A DNA stretch of 64,000 bases, taken from the NCBI RefSeq assembly GCF_002009175.1, contig NZ_CP018047.1:1860001-1924000 (forward strand), written 5' to 3'. Positions 19,775-26,935 of the stretch are shown here, in pieces (position 1 is the first letter of the stretch; the number at the start of each line of letters is the position of its first letter). The position numbers and the translations under genes are program-made. The notes below the pieces were generated by a model that did no database searches, was not told the DNA's origin, and was given only the letters and a program-made list of their open reading frames with translations. The DNA comes from Streptomyces niveus. Its GTDB lineage: Bacteria; Actinomycetota; Actinomycetes; Streptomycetales; Streptomycetaceae.

Positions 19775-20302
19775 GTGAGCAGCAGTCTCAACAGAGGCGT
19801 CGAAAAGGTTGAGGTCACCCTCAAATGGGACCCGAGCCCGCTGGGCCGGCCACCTCACGACCTGGACATCGTGGCCGCGACCTACACCGCCGACACGCCG
19901 AGCGACAGGCCGGCCTATCTGGTGCACTTCGACAGCCGCTCACCGGACGGGACGATCATCCTGGAGAGGGAGAGCCGCACGGGCCAGGGTTTCGGCTCCG
20001 ACGAGGTGATGACTCTCGAGCTCGACCGGCTGAGTTCGGACTATGTGCGCGTGGTCGTGGGGGTCGTCATCCAGCAACGTGAGGGGCGCCGGACGTTCGG
20101 CGACATATCGGGCTCGTCCGTCCGCGTCCTCGAGGGCCTGGCGGAGCTGACCACCAGCGACTTCACCGAAGTCGCCGCGGCCACGGCGGCCACGATCGCC
20201 GAGTTCTCCAGGAACGAGTCGGAAACATGGGACTTCCGCCCGTCGGTCCGCGGATTCGACGCCGACCCGCAGGAGTTCACGGAACAGATGGGCGCGGTGT
20301 GA
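19775..20302 (+). CDS. TerD-family calcium-binding stress protein
   Basis: The 175-aa protein carries a TerD domain: DLDIVAATYTADTPS early, SRSPDGTIILERESRTGQGFGSDEVMTLELDRL in the Ca-binding region, and YVRVVVGVVIQQREGRRTFGDI in the core. TerD proteins are linked to tellurite and other stresses and to development in Streptomyces. GTG 19775 has GGAGGG 7 nt upstream; an out-of-frame ATG overlaps the spacer. No other ter gene is adjacent, so this is a solitary paralogue. Confidence 0.9.
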   Translation: MSSSLNRGVEKVEVTLKWDPSPLGRPPHDLDIVAATYTADTPSDRPAYLVHFDSRSPDGTIILERESRTGQGFGSDEVMTLELDRLSSDYVRVVVGVVIQQREGRRTFGDISGSSVRVLEGLAELTTSDFTEVAAATAATIAEFSRNESETWDFRPSVRGFDADPQEFTEQMGAV

Positions 20303-20339
20303 CGACGGCGCCGGGGTCCGGCTGAGGATCACCTCTCGG

Positions 20340-20379
20340 CGGGCCGGCGGCACTCCCCCTCAGGGGCTCCGCCGGCCCG
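20340..20379. terminator. Convergent terminator after the TerD gene
   Basis: CGGGCCGGCGG (20340-20350) and CCGCCGGCCCG (20369-20379) form a perfect 11-bp stem; CCCC/GGGG inside the loop extends it. Confidence 0.7.
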
Positions 20380-20409
20380 GCCAGGGGTGGCCGAGCTCTC
20401 CGGCGAACT

Positions 20410-20454
20410 CCGGTGACCCACCGCGGACTTCGGCCGTCTTACGTGGGTCACCGG
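20410..20454. repeat. Second inverted repeat in the same gap
   Basis: CCGGTGACCCAC (20410-20421) and GTGGGTCACCGG (20443-20454) are a perfect 12-bp inverted repeat with a 21-nt loop, ending 8 nt from the stop of the next minus-strand gene. It may act as that gene's own terminator. Confidence 0.55.
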
Positions 20455-20461
20455 CGGTGCG

Positions 20462-21577
20462 CTATTCGCCGGTGTCCGGCCCTCGATCGGGGAACGCGCG
20501 CAGTCTCAACTCCGGCGCCCGGTTGTCGGCGAGCCACCGCATCCGGCGATCGTCCACCGCCAACCCCTCGCGTGCGGTCCGGGTCCACTCCTCCCGGTCG
20601 AGCACCTCCAGGTAGGCCGCCCGGAGCGCTCCCTGCTGCGCCGCGGTGCACCCGGCGGCCTCGGGAGACTTCACGGTCAGGTGCTGGGTGAGCACCGCGA
20701 TCGTGAAGTAGCGCTCCAGGGTCGGGCCGAGTGAACCTACGTGGAGAGCATGAGTTTCCAGGACGACCCCCGAATGGGGATAGCGGGCGAGGGTGAGTCC
20801 CATCCCGTCGCAGTCGGTCATGAAACCGAGCAGTCGACCGACGTGGTCGACCATCTCGGCGTCCGTTTCGAGATCCGCGAGCGCCTCATGGAGTCTGGCG
20901 ACGGTGGCGACTTTGCCCGCGAAGTATCCGTTGAGGAAGTCGCCGTCGCAGGCTCGGCGAAGCAGCCATGACCGGACAGTCGGGTCGTCGAGTGTGCAGA
21001 GAGCGTCAACGACGTAGAAGCGTCCCCAGCCGGTGACTCGCTCGGCGAGCCAGAGCAGGTCCTCGACTCCTCCTGTCCGGCTTTCGAACGCGTGCGCCGC
21101 CAGCGGCCCGAAGAGGTCGGAAAGCAGCCCGATCGTTCGGATCAGCGGAATGTCGTCGGCTGTTCCCACGGCGGCGAGCATCGCGAGCCCGACGGTGACC
21201 GAGCATCGATCGGTCCCGTATCGGACCAGCCAGCGGCCCGTTCGGCGTACGCGTTCCCTGTCCGCCCGCTCAGCCGCGGCGACGATGTGCGCGTCCTGGC
21301 TGATCGGGATGTAGACGTCGTGAAACGCGTCGGCCAATTCACTGGGAAAAGCGGAGGTCTTCGCGAAATGCGCGTCCAGGATGAGCGCCGCGTCCTTGCC
21401 GGCCGAGCCCCTGTCCTCAGGCGCCTCCGGGCCTCTACGACGGTGCGACTCGTCGTCGGGATAGGGCTTCCCGCTTCGTGGAAGCGGCTTCTCAGGAGTC
21501 GACCGGTGCAGCCGGAGCGCGTGGTCGAACAGTGTTGTAGGTGATCCGGGCAGTCCCGTCCCGGCCGTCTCGCTCAT
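20462..21577 (-). CDS. Hypothetical protein, unrecognised
   Basis: Mostly helical 371-aa protein not assigned to a family. ATG 21577 (MSETAGTGLPGS) is the first plausible start; no clear ribosome site. After a ~65-residue polar leader come repeated helical segments (SELADAFHDVYIPISQDAHIV, VGLAMLAAVGTADDIPLIRTIGLLSDLFGPLAAH, VEDLLWLAERVTGWGRFYVVDALC), like HEAT-type solenoids. Codon use is less G/C-biased than its neighbours (ACA, AGA, TCA, CCT occur), and it lies between two conserved blocks. It may be a later insertion. Confidence 0.7.
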   Translation of the reverse strand: MSETAGTGLPGSPTTLFDHALRLHRSTPEKPLPRSGKPYPDDESHRRRGPEAPEDRGSAGKDAALILDAHFAKTSAFPSELADAFHDVYIPISQDAHIVAAAERADRERVRRTGRWLVRYGTDRCSVTVGLAMLAAVGTADDIPLIRTIGLLSDLFGPLAAHAFESRTGGVEDLLWLAERVTGWGRFYVVDALCTLDDPTVRSWLLRRACDGDFLNGYFAGKVATVARLHEALADLETDAEMVDHVGRLLGFMTDCDGMGLTLARYPHSGVVLETHALHVGSLGPTLERYFTIAVLTQHLTVKSPEAAGCTAAQQGALRAAYLEVLDREEWTRTAREGLAVDDRRMRWLADNRAPELRLRAFPDRGPDTGE

Positions 21578-21701
21578 CGGCGGACGGAGGACTCGATTCT
21601 CTTGGTCATGCCCCGACCATGCCACGCCGGCCGCCGCCGTAACAAGATCTCCGACGGCCACTCGTCGCGTCACACACCCGACAGCCGGGCGTCACACGCG
21701 C

Positions 21702-21741
21702 TCAGGGCGGTGGAGCCACGAGACCGGCTCCACCGCCCTGA
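21702..21741 (-). terminator. nrdJ terminator
   Basis: TCAGGGCGGTGGAGCC (21702-21717) and GGCTCCACCGCCCTGA (21726-21741) form a perfect 16-bp stem with an 8-nt loop, 50-89 nt beyond the nrdJ stop. It is one of the strongest hairpins in the window. Confidence 0.85.
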
Positions 21742-21790
21742 ACAGTCACTTCACGCGAACAGGCAATTCACGCCCGAACGGCGGTCGGGA

Positions 21791-24688
21791 TCAGCTGCAG
21801 CCGCTCGTCGATCCGCAGCCCTCGCAGATGTAGCAGGACCCGGCCCGCTGCATCTTCGTACCGCACGAGAAGCAGAGCGGTGCGTCGGCGCTGATGCCGA
21901 GTTGCATCTCGACCAGCTCCGCCGAGGTGTGCGCCTGCTTGGGAGCGGGTGCCTCCGGCGCGGGTGATGTCGCGGTCGGGCTGACCGACTTCAGCGGCTC
22001 CACCTGGCGTGGAGCGGACTGGGCCAGGCTCTCGACGTCCATGACGTCCTCGTCGTCCAGGGACGGCTCGTACGAGCCGGTCTCCAGGTGACGCTGACGC
22101 TCGTCGGCCGAGTGGATACCGAGGGCCGAACGCGTCTCGAACGGGAGGAAGTCGAGCGCCAGCCGCCGGAAGATGTAGTCCACGATCGACTGCGCCAGGC
22201 GCACGTCCGGGTCGTCCGTCATACCGGCCGGCTCGAAGCGCATGTTGGTGAACTTCGAGACGTACGTCTCCAGCGGGACGCCGTACTGAAGTCCCACCGA
22301 CACCGCGATCGAGAAGGCGTCCATCATGCCCGCCAGGGTCGACCCCTGCTTGGACATCTTCAGGAAGACCTCGCCGAGCCCGTCGTCCGGGTAGGAGTTC
22401 GCCGTCATGTAGCCCTCGGCGCCGCCCACCGTGAAGGACGTGGTGATGCCGGGGCGGCCCTTGGGCAGGCGCATCCGGACCGGGCGGTACTCGACGACCT
22501 TCTCCACCGCCTGGCGGATCGTGTCCTCGGCCTTCTCGGCGACCTGCTCCTTCTTCTTCGCGGAGAGCGGCTGCCCGACCTTGCAGTTGTCGCGGTAGAT
22601 GGCCAGCGCCTTGACGCCGAGCTTCCACGCCTTGAAGTAGACCTCTTCGACGTCCTCGACGGTCGCCGTCTCCGGCAGGTTGACCGTCTTGGAGAGCGCG
22701 CCGGAGATCCACGGCTGGATCGCCGCCATCATCCGTACGTGACCCATCGCGGAGATGGAACGCTCACCCATCGCGCAGTCGAAGACCGGGTAGTGCTCGG
22801 GCTTCAGGCCGGGCGCGTCGATCACGTTGCCGTTCTCGGCGATGTGGGCGACGACCGCCTCGATCTGCTCCTCCTGGTAGCCCAGTCGGCGCAGGGCCTG
22901 CGGCACCGTGCCGTTGACGATCTGCATCGAGCCGCCGCCGACCAGCTTCTTGAACTTGACCAGCGCGAGGTCGGGTTCGAGGCCGGTGGTGTCGCAGGAC
23001 ATCGCCAGACCGATGGTGCCGGTGGGCGCGATGACCGAGGCCTGCGCGTTGCGGAAGCCGTTCTTGGCGCCGAGACGCACGACGTCCTGCCAGGCCTCCG
23101 TGGCGGCGGCCCAGATCGGGCTGTCCAGCTCGTCGACGTGCACGGCCGCGCCGTTGGCGTCCGCGTGCTGCTTCATGACCCGCTGGTGCGGCTCGGCGTT
23201 GCGGGCGTAGCCGTCGTACGGGCCGACGACCGCGGCCAGTTCGGCGGAGCGCTTGTACGACGTGCTCGTCATCAGCGAGGTGATGGCGCCGGCGAGCGCG
23301 CGTCCGCCGTCACTGTCGTACGCGTGGCCCGTGGCCATCAGCAGGGCGCCCAGGTTGGCGTAGCCGATGCCCAGCTGACGGAAGGCGCGGGTGTTCTCGC
23401 CGATCTTCTGCGTCGGGAAGTCGGCGAAGCAGATGGAGATGTCCATCGCCGTGATGACCAGTTCGACGACCTTGGAGAAACGCTCGATCTCGAAGGACTG
23501 GTTTCCCTTGCCGTCGTCCTTGAGGAACTTCATGAGGTTCAACGAGGCGAGATTGCACGACGTGTTGTCCAGGTGCATGTACTCGCTGCACGGGTTCGAG
23601 CCGTTGATCCGGCCCGATTCCGGGCAGGTGTGCCACTGGTTGATCGTGTCGTCGTACTGAATGCCGGGGTCGGCACACGCCCACGCGGCCTCGGCCATCT
23701 TACGGAAGAGGGACTTCGCCTCGACCTCTTCGATGACGTCGCCGGTCATCCGGGCGCGCAGTCCGAACTTGCCGCCGGCCTCGACGGCTTTCATGAACTC
23801 GTCGTTCACACGGACCGAGTTGTTGGCGTTCTGGTACTGGACGGACGTGATGTCGTCGCCGCCCAGATCCATGTCGAAGCCCGCGTCACGGAGCGCGCGG
23901 ATCTTCTCCTCCTCCTTCACCTTGGTCTCGATGAAGTTCTCGATGTCGGGGTGGTCGACGTCGAGGATGACCATCTTGGCCGCACGGCGCGTGGCGCCGC
24001 CGGACTTGATCGTCCCGGCGGAGGCGTCGGCACCGCGCATGAAGGAGACAGGACCCGAGGCGTTGCCGCCCGAGGAGAGGAGCTCCTTGGAAGAACGGAT
24101 CCGCGAGAGGTTCAGGCCGGCGCCGGAGCCGCCCTTGAAGATCATGCCCTCTTCCTTGTACCAGTCGAGGATCGACTCCATGGAGTCGTCGACGGCCAGG
24201 ATGAAGCAGGCCGAGACCTGCTGGGGCTGTGGCGTACCCACGTTGAACCAGACCGGCGAGTTGAAGCTGAAGATCTGGTGCAGGAGGGCGTACGCCAGCT
24301 CGTGCTCGAAGATCTCCGCGTCCGCGGGTGAGACGAAGTAGCCGTTCTCCTCGCCCGACTTGCGGTACGTCTTCACGATCCGGTCGATGAGCTGCCTGAG
24401 GCTCGTCTCACGCTGTGGCGTGCCGACAGCCCCGCGGAAGTACTTGCTGGTGACGATGTTGACCGCGTTCACCGACCAGAAGCCGGGGAACTCGACGCCA
24501 CGCTGGTCGAAGTTGACCGAGCCGTCGCGCCAATTGGTCATGACGACGTCCCGGCGCTCCCAGACCACCTCGTCGTACGGATGCACGCCCGGGGTCGTGT
24601 GGATTCGCTCGATACGCAGGCCCTTGCCGGTCTTGGCTCCCTTGCCGCGGGAACCCCGTGCCGTCGGACCGCTCGCCGTCTCTGTCAT
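21791..24688 (-). CDS. nrdJ: Adenosylcobalamin-dependent (class II) ribonucleotide reductase
   Basis: Reduces ribonucleotides to deoxyribonucleotides using coenzyme B12, with or without oxygen; 965 aa. Visible features: FSFNSPVWFNVG and QVSACFILAVDDSMESI (N-terminal barrel), NGSNPCSEYMHLDNTSCNLASLN with the active-site Cys-x-Glu (NPCSE) and CNLASLN, SVIAPTGTIGLAMSCDTTG, and a C-terminal zinc-like motif CFSCGTKMQRAGSCYICEGCG that helps re-reduce the active site. ATG 24688 (MTETASGP) with GGGAGG upstream is chosen over two nearby in-frame ATGs. It follows nrdR on the same strand after a long structured gap, matching the nrdRJ operon known in Streptomyces. Confidence 0.97.
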   Translation of the reverse strand: MTETASGPTARGSRGKGAKTGKGLRIERIHTTPGVHPYDEVVWERRDVVMTNWRDGSVNFDQRGVEFPGFWSVNAVNIVTSKYFRGAVGTPQRETSLRQLIDRIVKTYRKSGEENGYFVSPADAEIFEHELAYALLHQIFSFNSPVWFNVGTPQPQQVSACFILAVDDSMESILDWYKEEGMIFKGGSGAGLNLSRIRSSKELLSSGGNASGPVSFMRGADASAGTIKSGGATRRAAKMVILDVDHPDIENFIETKVKEEEKIRALRDAGFDMDLGGDDITSVQYQNANNSVRVNDEFMKAVEAGGKFGLRARMTGDVIEEVEAKSLFRKMAEAAWACADPGIQYDDTINQWHTCPESGRINGSNPCSEYMHLDNTSCNLASLNLMKFLKDDGKGNQSFEIERFSKVVELVITAMDISICFADFPTQKIGENTRAFRQLGIGYANLGALLMATGHAYDSDGGRALAGAITSLMTSTSYKRSAELAAVVGPYDGYARNAEPHQRVMKQHADANGAAVHVDELDSPIWAAATEAWQDVVRLGAKNGFRNAQASVIAPTGTIGLAMSCDTTGLEPDLALVKFKKLVGGGSMQIVNGTVPQALRRLGYQEEQIEAVVAHIAENGNVIDAPGLKPEHYPVFDCAMGERSISAMGHVRMMAAIQPWISGALSKTVNLPETATVEDVEEVYFKAWKLGVKALAIYRDNCKVGQPLSAKKKEQVAEKAEDTIRQAVEKVVEYRPVRMRLPKGRPGITTSFTVGGAEGYMTANSYPDDGLGEVFLKMSKQGSTLAGMMDAFSIAVSVGLQYGVPLETYVSKFTNMRFEPAGMTDDPDVRLAQSIVDYIFRRLALDFLPFETRSALGIHSADERQRHLETGSYEPSLDDEDVMDVESLAQSAPRQVEPLKSVSPTATSPAPEAPAPKQAHTSAELVEMQLGISADAPLCFSCGTKMQRAGSCYICEGCGSTSGCS

Positions 24689-24721
24689 GCCGCCTCCCAT
24701 GTACAGGCGAAAACGCCCTGA

Positions 24722-24746
24722 TGTGCCACGTTCTTCCCATGGCACA
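24722..24746 (-). promoter_or_regulatory. Hairpin just upstream of nrdJ
   Basis: TGTGCCA (24722-24728) and TGGCACA (24740-24746) form a perfect 7-bp stem 34-58 nt before the nrdJ ATG. It could be a leader RNA structure or operator. Confidence 0.35.
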
Positions 24747-24849
24747 GTGATGTGTCCAATGCCATGCGCGCCGCTCGGGCGCGCGTGGCCGGTCTCGTCG
24801 CCGCCGGGGCGCCCGATCGACAGTGATCGGTCGCTGAGCTGTCGCGATA

Positions 24850-24889
24850 GGTCGGTGACCGATCGATGACCAATCGGTCGTCACCGACC
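24850..24889 (-). repeat. Large inverted repeat in the nrdR-nrdJ gap
   Basis: GGTCGGTGAC (24850-24859) and GTCACCGACC (24880-24889) are perfect 10-bp arms. Inside, CGAT (24860-24863) pairs with ATCG (24873-24876), leaving a 3-nt bulge on one side. Related GGTCGGT/GGTGACC words recur nearby through 24910. It sits in a 242-nt gap within what should be one operon. Confidence 0.6.
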
Positions 24890-24930
24890 GAGATGTCGGT
24901 GCCGGTGACCGTGCCGCTGCCGGTGTCCGG

Positions 24931-25440
24931 TCAGTCGGCAGCGGTGACGGGCTCGGGGACCTCGGGGGTCGCGCCCGGCCCGCCTTCCTCTGTGGGAGGC
25001 CGCGTGCGGAGCTCCGCCACGGCGGCCTCGAAGTCTTCGGGCGAGTCGAACGCCCTGTATACGGATGCGAAGCGCAGGTACGCGACGAGGTCGAGCTCCT
25101 GCAAGGGGCCGAGTATGGCCAGCCCTACATCGTGGGTGGTCAGTTCGGCGCTGCCGGTGGCGCGCAGCGCCTCTTCGACCCGCTGGCCGAGTTGGGCGAG
25201 AGCGTCCTCGGTGACCGGCCGTCCCTGGCATGCCTTGCGGACACCGGAGATGACTTTCGTACGGCTGAAGGGTTCCGTGACTCCGCTGCGCTTGATCACC
25301 ATCAGCGAGGCGGTCTCCACCGTCGTGAAACGGCGCGAGCAGTCGGGGCACTGACGGCGGCGCCGGATGGACGTCCCGTCGTCGGTGGTCCGGCTGTCGA
25401 CGACACGGCTGTCGGGGTGCCTGCAGAAGGGACAGTGCAC
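24931..25440 (-). CDS. nrdR: Ribonucleotide reductase transcriptional repressor NrdR
   Basis: Represses ribonucleotide reductase genes in response to the dATP/ATP ratio. The protein is 169 aa. The N-terminal zinc ribbon has Cys3, Cys6, Cys31 and Cys34 ([10 protein letters not shown] ... RQCPDC), followed by SRRFTTVE. The ATP-cone spans ~46-136 ([21 protein letters not shown]). GTG 25440 follows GGAGGG at 9 nt; the longer upstream frame has no homology. The start codon GTG before HCPFC is usual in Streptomyces. It leads the nrdR-nrdJ operon, with tandem NrdR boxes upstream, consistent with autoregulation. Confidence 0.97.
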   Translation of the reverse strand: MHCPFCRHPDSRVVDSRTTDDGTSIRRRRQCPDCSRRFTTVETASLMVIKRSGVTEPFSRTKVISGVRKACQGRPVTEDALAQLGQRVEEALRATGSAELTTHDVGLAILGPLQELDLVAYLRFASVYRAFDSPEDFEAAVAELRTRPPTEEGGPGATPEVPEPVTAAD

Positions 25441-25552
25441 GGCTTCCGACCCTCCTTCACAGCACGACTGAGAAGCCTCGACAGGGCCCTGGTCGGGCCG
25501 TACGAAGCGGTCTCCAGCATAGGCGATGGCCTCCGGCGGGAAAGACCCGGGA

Positions 25553-25599
25553 CCACTACTTCTGGGCGACTGAGCCAATCCAACCACTACATGTAGGGC
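25553..25599. promoter_or_regulatory. Tandem NrdR boxes upstream of nrdR-nrdJ
   Basis: Box 1 (25584-25599) has core CTACATGTAG, a close match to the NrdR consensus core CwAtATaTwG. Box 2 (25553-25568) has core CTACTTCTGG. Both are preceded by the same CCA, and the cores start exactly 31 bp apart, three helical turns, the known spacing for paired NrdR boxes. They lie 113-160 nt upstream of the nrdR GTG. Confidence 0.8.
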
Positions 25600-25896
25600 T
25601 CGCGCACGCTTCGGAGCGGTTCAGCGTGTCGCGGCGGACGACGGATCGACCGCCGTACGGCGCCCGGCGCGGGGAGGCTCGGCACGAGAGTACGGGAGCC
25701 CGGAGGGTCCCGTGATCCGGGGCCGCCCGATGAGACACTGGGCGCCGCCGGCCACGCCGGAACGGCGGTGGGGATTTCCGCAATGAGCCGTGTACGGCTC
25801 GTGGATGAGCCATGGACGCCCCGTGCGGAGGGGCGCCGAATACGCGTCACATACACCCCTGATATTGCCCCGTCAGCACTTCCGGGGATTTTCACT
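25600..25896. other. Intergenic between the nrdR and lexA promoters
   Basis: About 300 bp of divergent spacer without a credible gene. The only structure noted is a small perfect hairpin GAGCCGT/ACGGCTC at 25785-25800. Confidence 0.5.
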
Positions 25897-25910
25897 CGAA
25901 CGTGTGTTTG
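25897..25910. promoter_or_regulatory. SOS (LexA) box upstream of lexA
   Basis: CGAAC-GTGT-GTTTG differs in one base from the Gram-positive LexA box CGAAC-N4-GTTCG. It lies 64-77 nt upstream of the lexA GTG, fitting LexA autoregulation. Confidence 0.8.
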
Positions 25911-25973
25911 GCGCAACCTTTCGAAAGCAACTACCGTTGTCCAGCTAGGGAGAACATTTCGAGAGGGGCCGAC

Positions 25974-26759
25974 GTGACCACCACCGCAGACAGCGCCACC
26001 ATTACCGCCCAGGACCGCTCCCAGAGCCGACTCGAGCCGGTGCATGCCATGAATGACGCAGCCACGAATCCGGAGGGCGTAAAGCCCACTCGCTCGATGC
26101 CCGGCCGACCTCCCGGAATCCGGGCGGACAGCTCCGGTCTCACGGACCGGCAGCGGCGGGTCATCGAAGTCATCCGCGACTCCGTGCAGCGACGGGGATA
26201 TCCGCCGTCGATGCGCGAGATCGGCCAGGCCGTCGGCCTGTCCAGCACTTCCTCCGTCGCCCATCAGCTGATGGCTCTGGAACGCAAGGGATTCCTGCGC
26301 AGGGATCCGCACCGGCCGAGGGCGTACGAGGTACGGGGCTCCGACCAGCCCAGCACCCAGCAGACGGACACGACAGGCAAACCCGCCGCGTCGTACGTGC
26401 CGTTGATCGGCCGGATCGCGGCCGGCGGACCGATCCTCGCCGAGGAGTCCGTCGAGGACGTGTTCCCGCTGCCCCGCCAACTGGTGGGTGACGGCGAGCT
26501 GTTCGTCCTCAAGGTCGTCGGGGACTCGATGATCGAGGCGGCAATCTGCGACGGCGACTGGGTGACGGTCCGCCGTCAGCCCGTGGCCGAGAACGGCGAC
26601 ATCGTGGCCGCGATGCTGGACGGCGAGGCCACCGTCAAGCGATTCCGGCGCGAGGACGGCCATGTGTGGCTGCTCCCGCACAATGCGGCGTACCAGCCGA
26701 TTCCCGGCGACGACGCGACGATCCTCGGCAAGGTTGTGGCGGTCCTGCGGCGGGTGTGA
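25974..26759 (+). CDS. lexA: SOS repressor LexA
   Basis: Represses DNA-damage genes and cleaves itself when RecA filaments form. The protein is 261 aa. The N-terminal winged helix contains [28 protein letters not shown] and [20 protein letters not shown]. The cleavage site is Ala150-Gly151 (IAAGGP), the catalytic Ser is S185 (GDSMIEA) and the Lys is K222 (ATVKRF). The 35- and 37-residue spacings equal those in E. coli LexA. GTG 25974 is preceded by GAGAGGGG. The ~55-residue leader before the helix-turn-helix is longer than in E. coli, as in other Streptomyces. recA with its own box lies at 60-61.7 kb. Confidence 0.97.
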   Translation: MTTTADSATITAQDRSQSRLEPVHAMNDAATNPEGVKPTRSMPGRPPGIRADSSGLTDRQRRVIEVIRDSVQRRGYPPSMREIGQAVGLSSTSSVAHQLMALERKGFLRRDPHRPRAYEVRGSDQPSTQQTDTTGKPAASYVPLIGRIAAGGPILAEESVEDVFPLPRQLVGDGELFVLKVVGDSMIEAAICDGDWVTVRRQPVAENGDIVAAMLDGEATVKRFRREDGHVWLLPHNAAYQPIPGDDATILGKVVAVLRRV

Positions 26760-26778
26760 GGGCTCGCCGGCTCAGGCC

Positions 26779-26811
26779 GGCCCCGGGACCTACTGCGCCG
26801 GTCCCGGGGCC
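26779..26811. terminator. Bidirectional terminator between lexA and dinG
   Basis: GGCCCCGGGACC (26779-26790) and GGTCCCGGGGCC (26800-26811) form a perfect 12-bp stem with a 9-nt loop, between convergent genes. Confidence 0.8.
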
Positions 26812-26935
26812 TCGCTGTGCCCGCCGCTGGCGGCACCAGGGGGTCGGCACGCGTCGGCCCGCGTCGGTCCTCGCTGCGACCGACCGGACCGGTCCCGGAC
26901 CGGCCCGGACCGCCCTGGGTGCCCCTCCTGCTCGG

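Noticed and set aside
22088..24331. 747-codon plus-strand frame opposite nrdJ
   Set aside because: Antisense shadow of nrdJ, rich in Val, Asp, Arg and Leu; no family motif.
24689..24930. Cobalamin riboswitch in front of nrdJ
   Set aside because: The conserved B12-box core was not found; in Streptomyces the known B12 riboswitch is attached to the class I reductase operon, not nrdJ.
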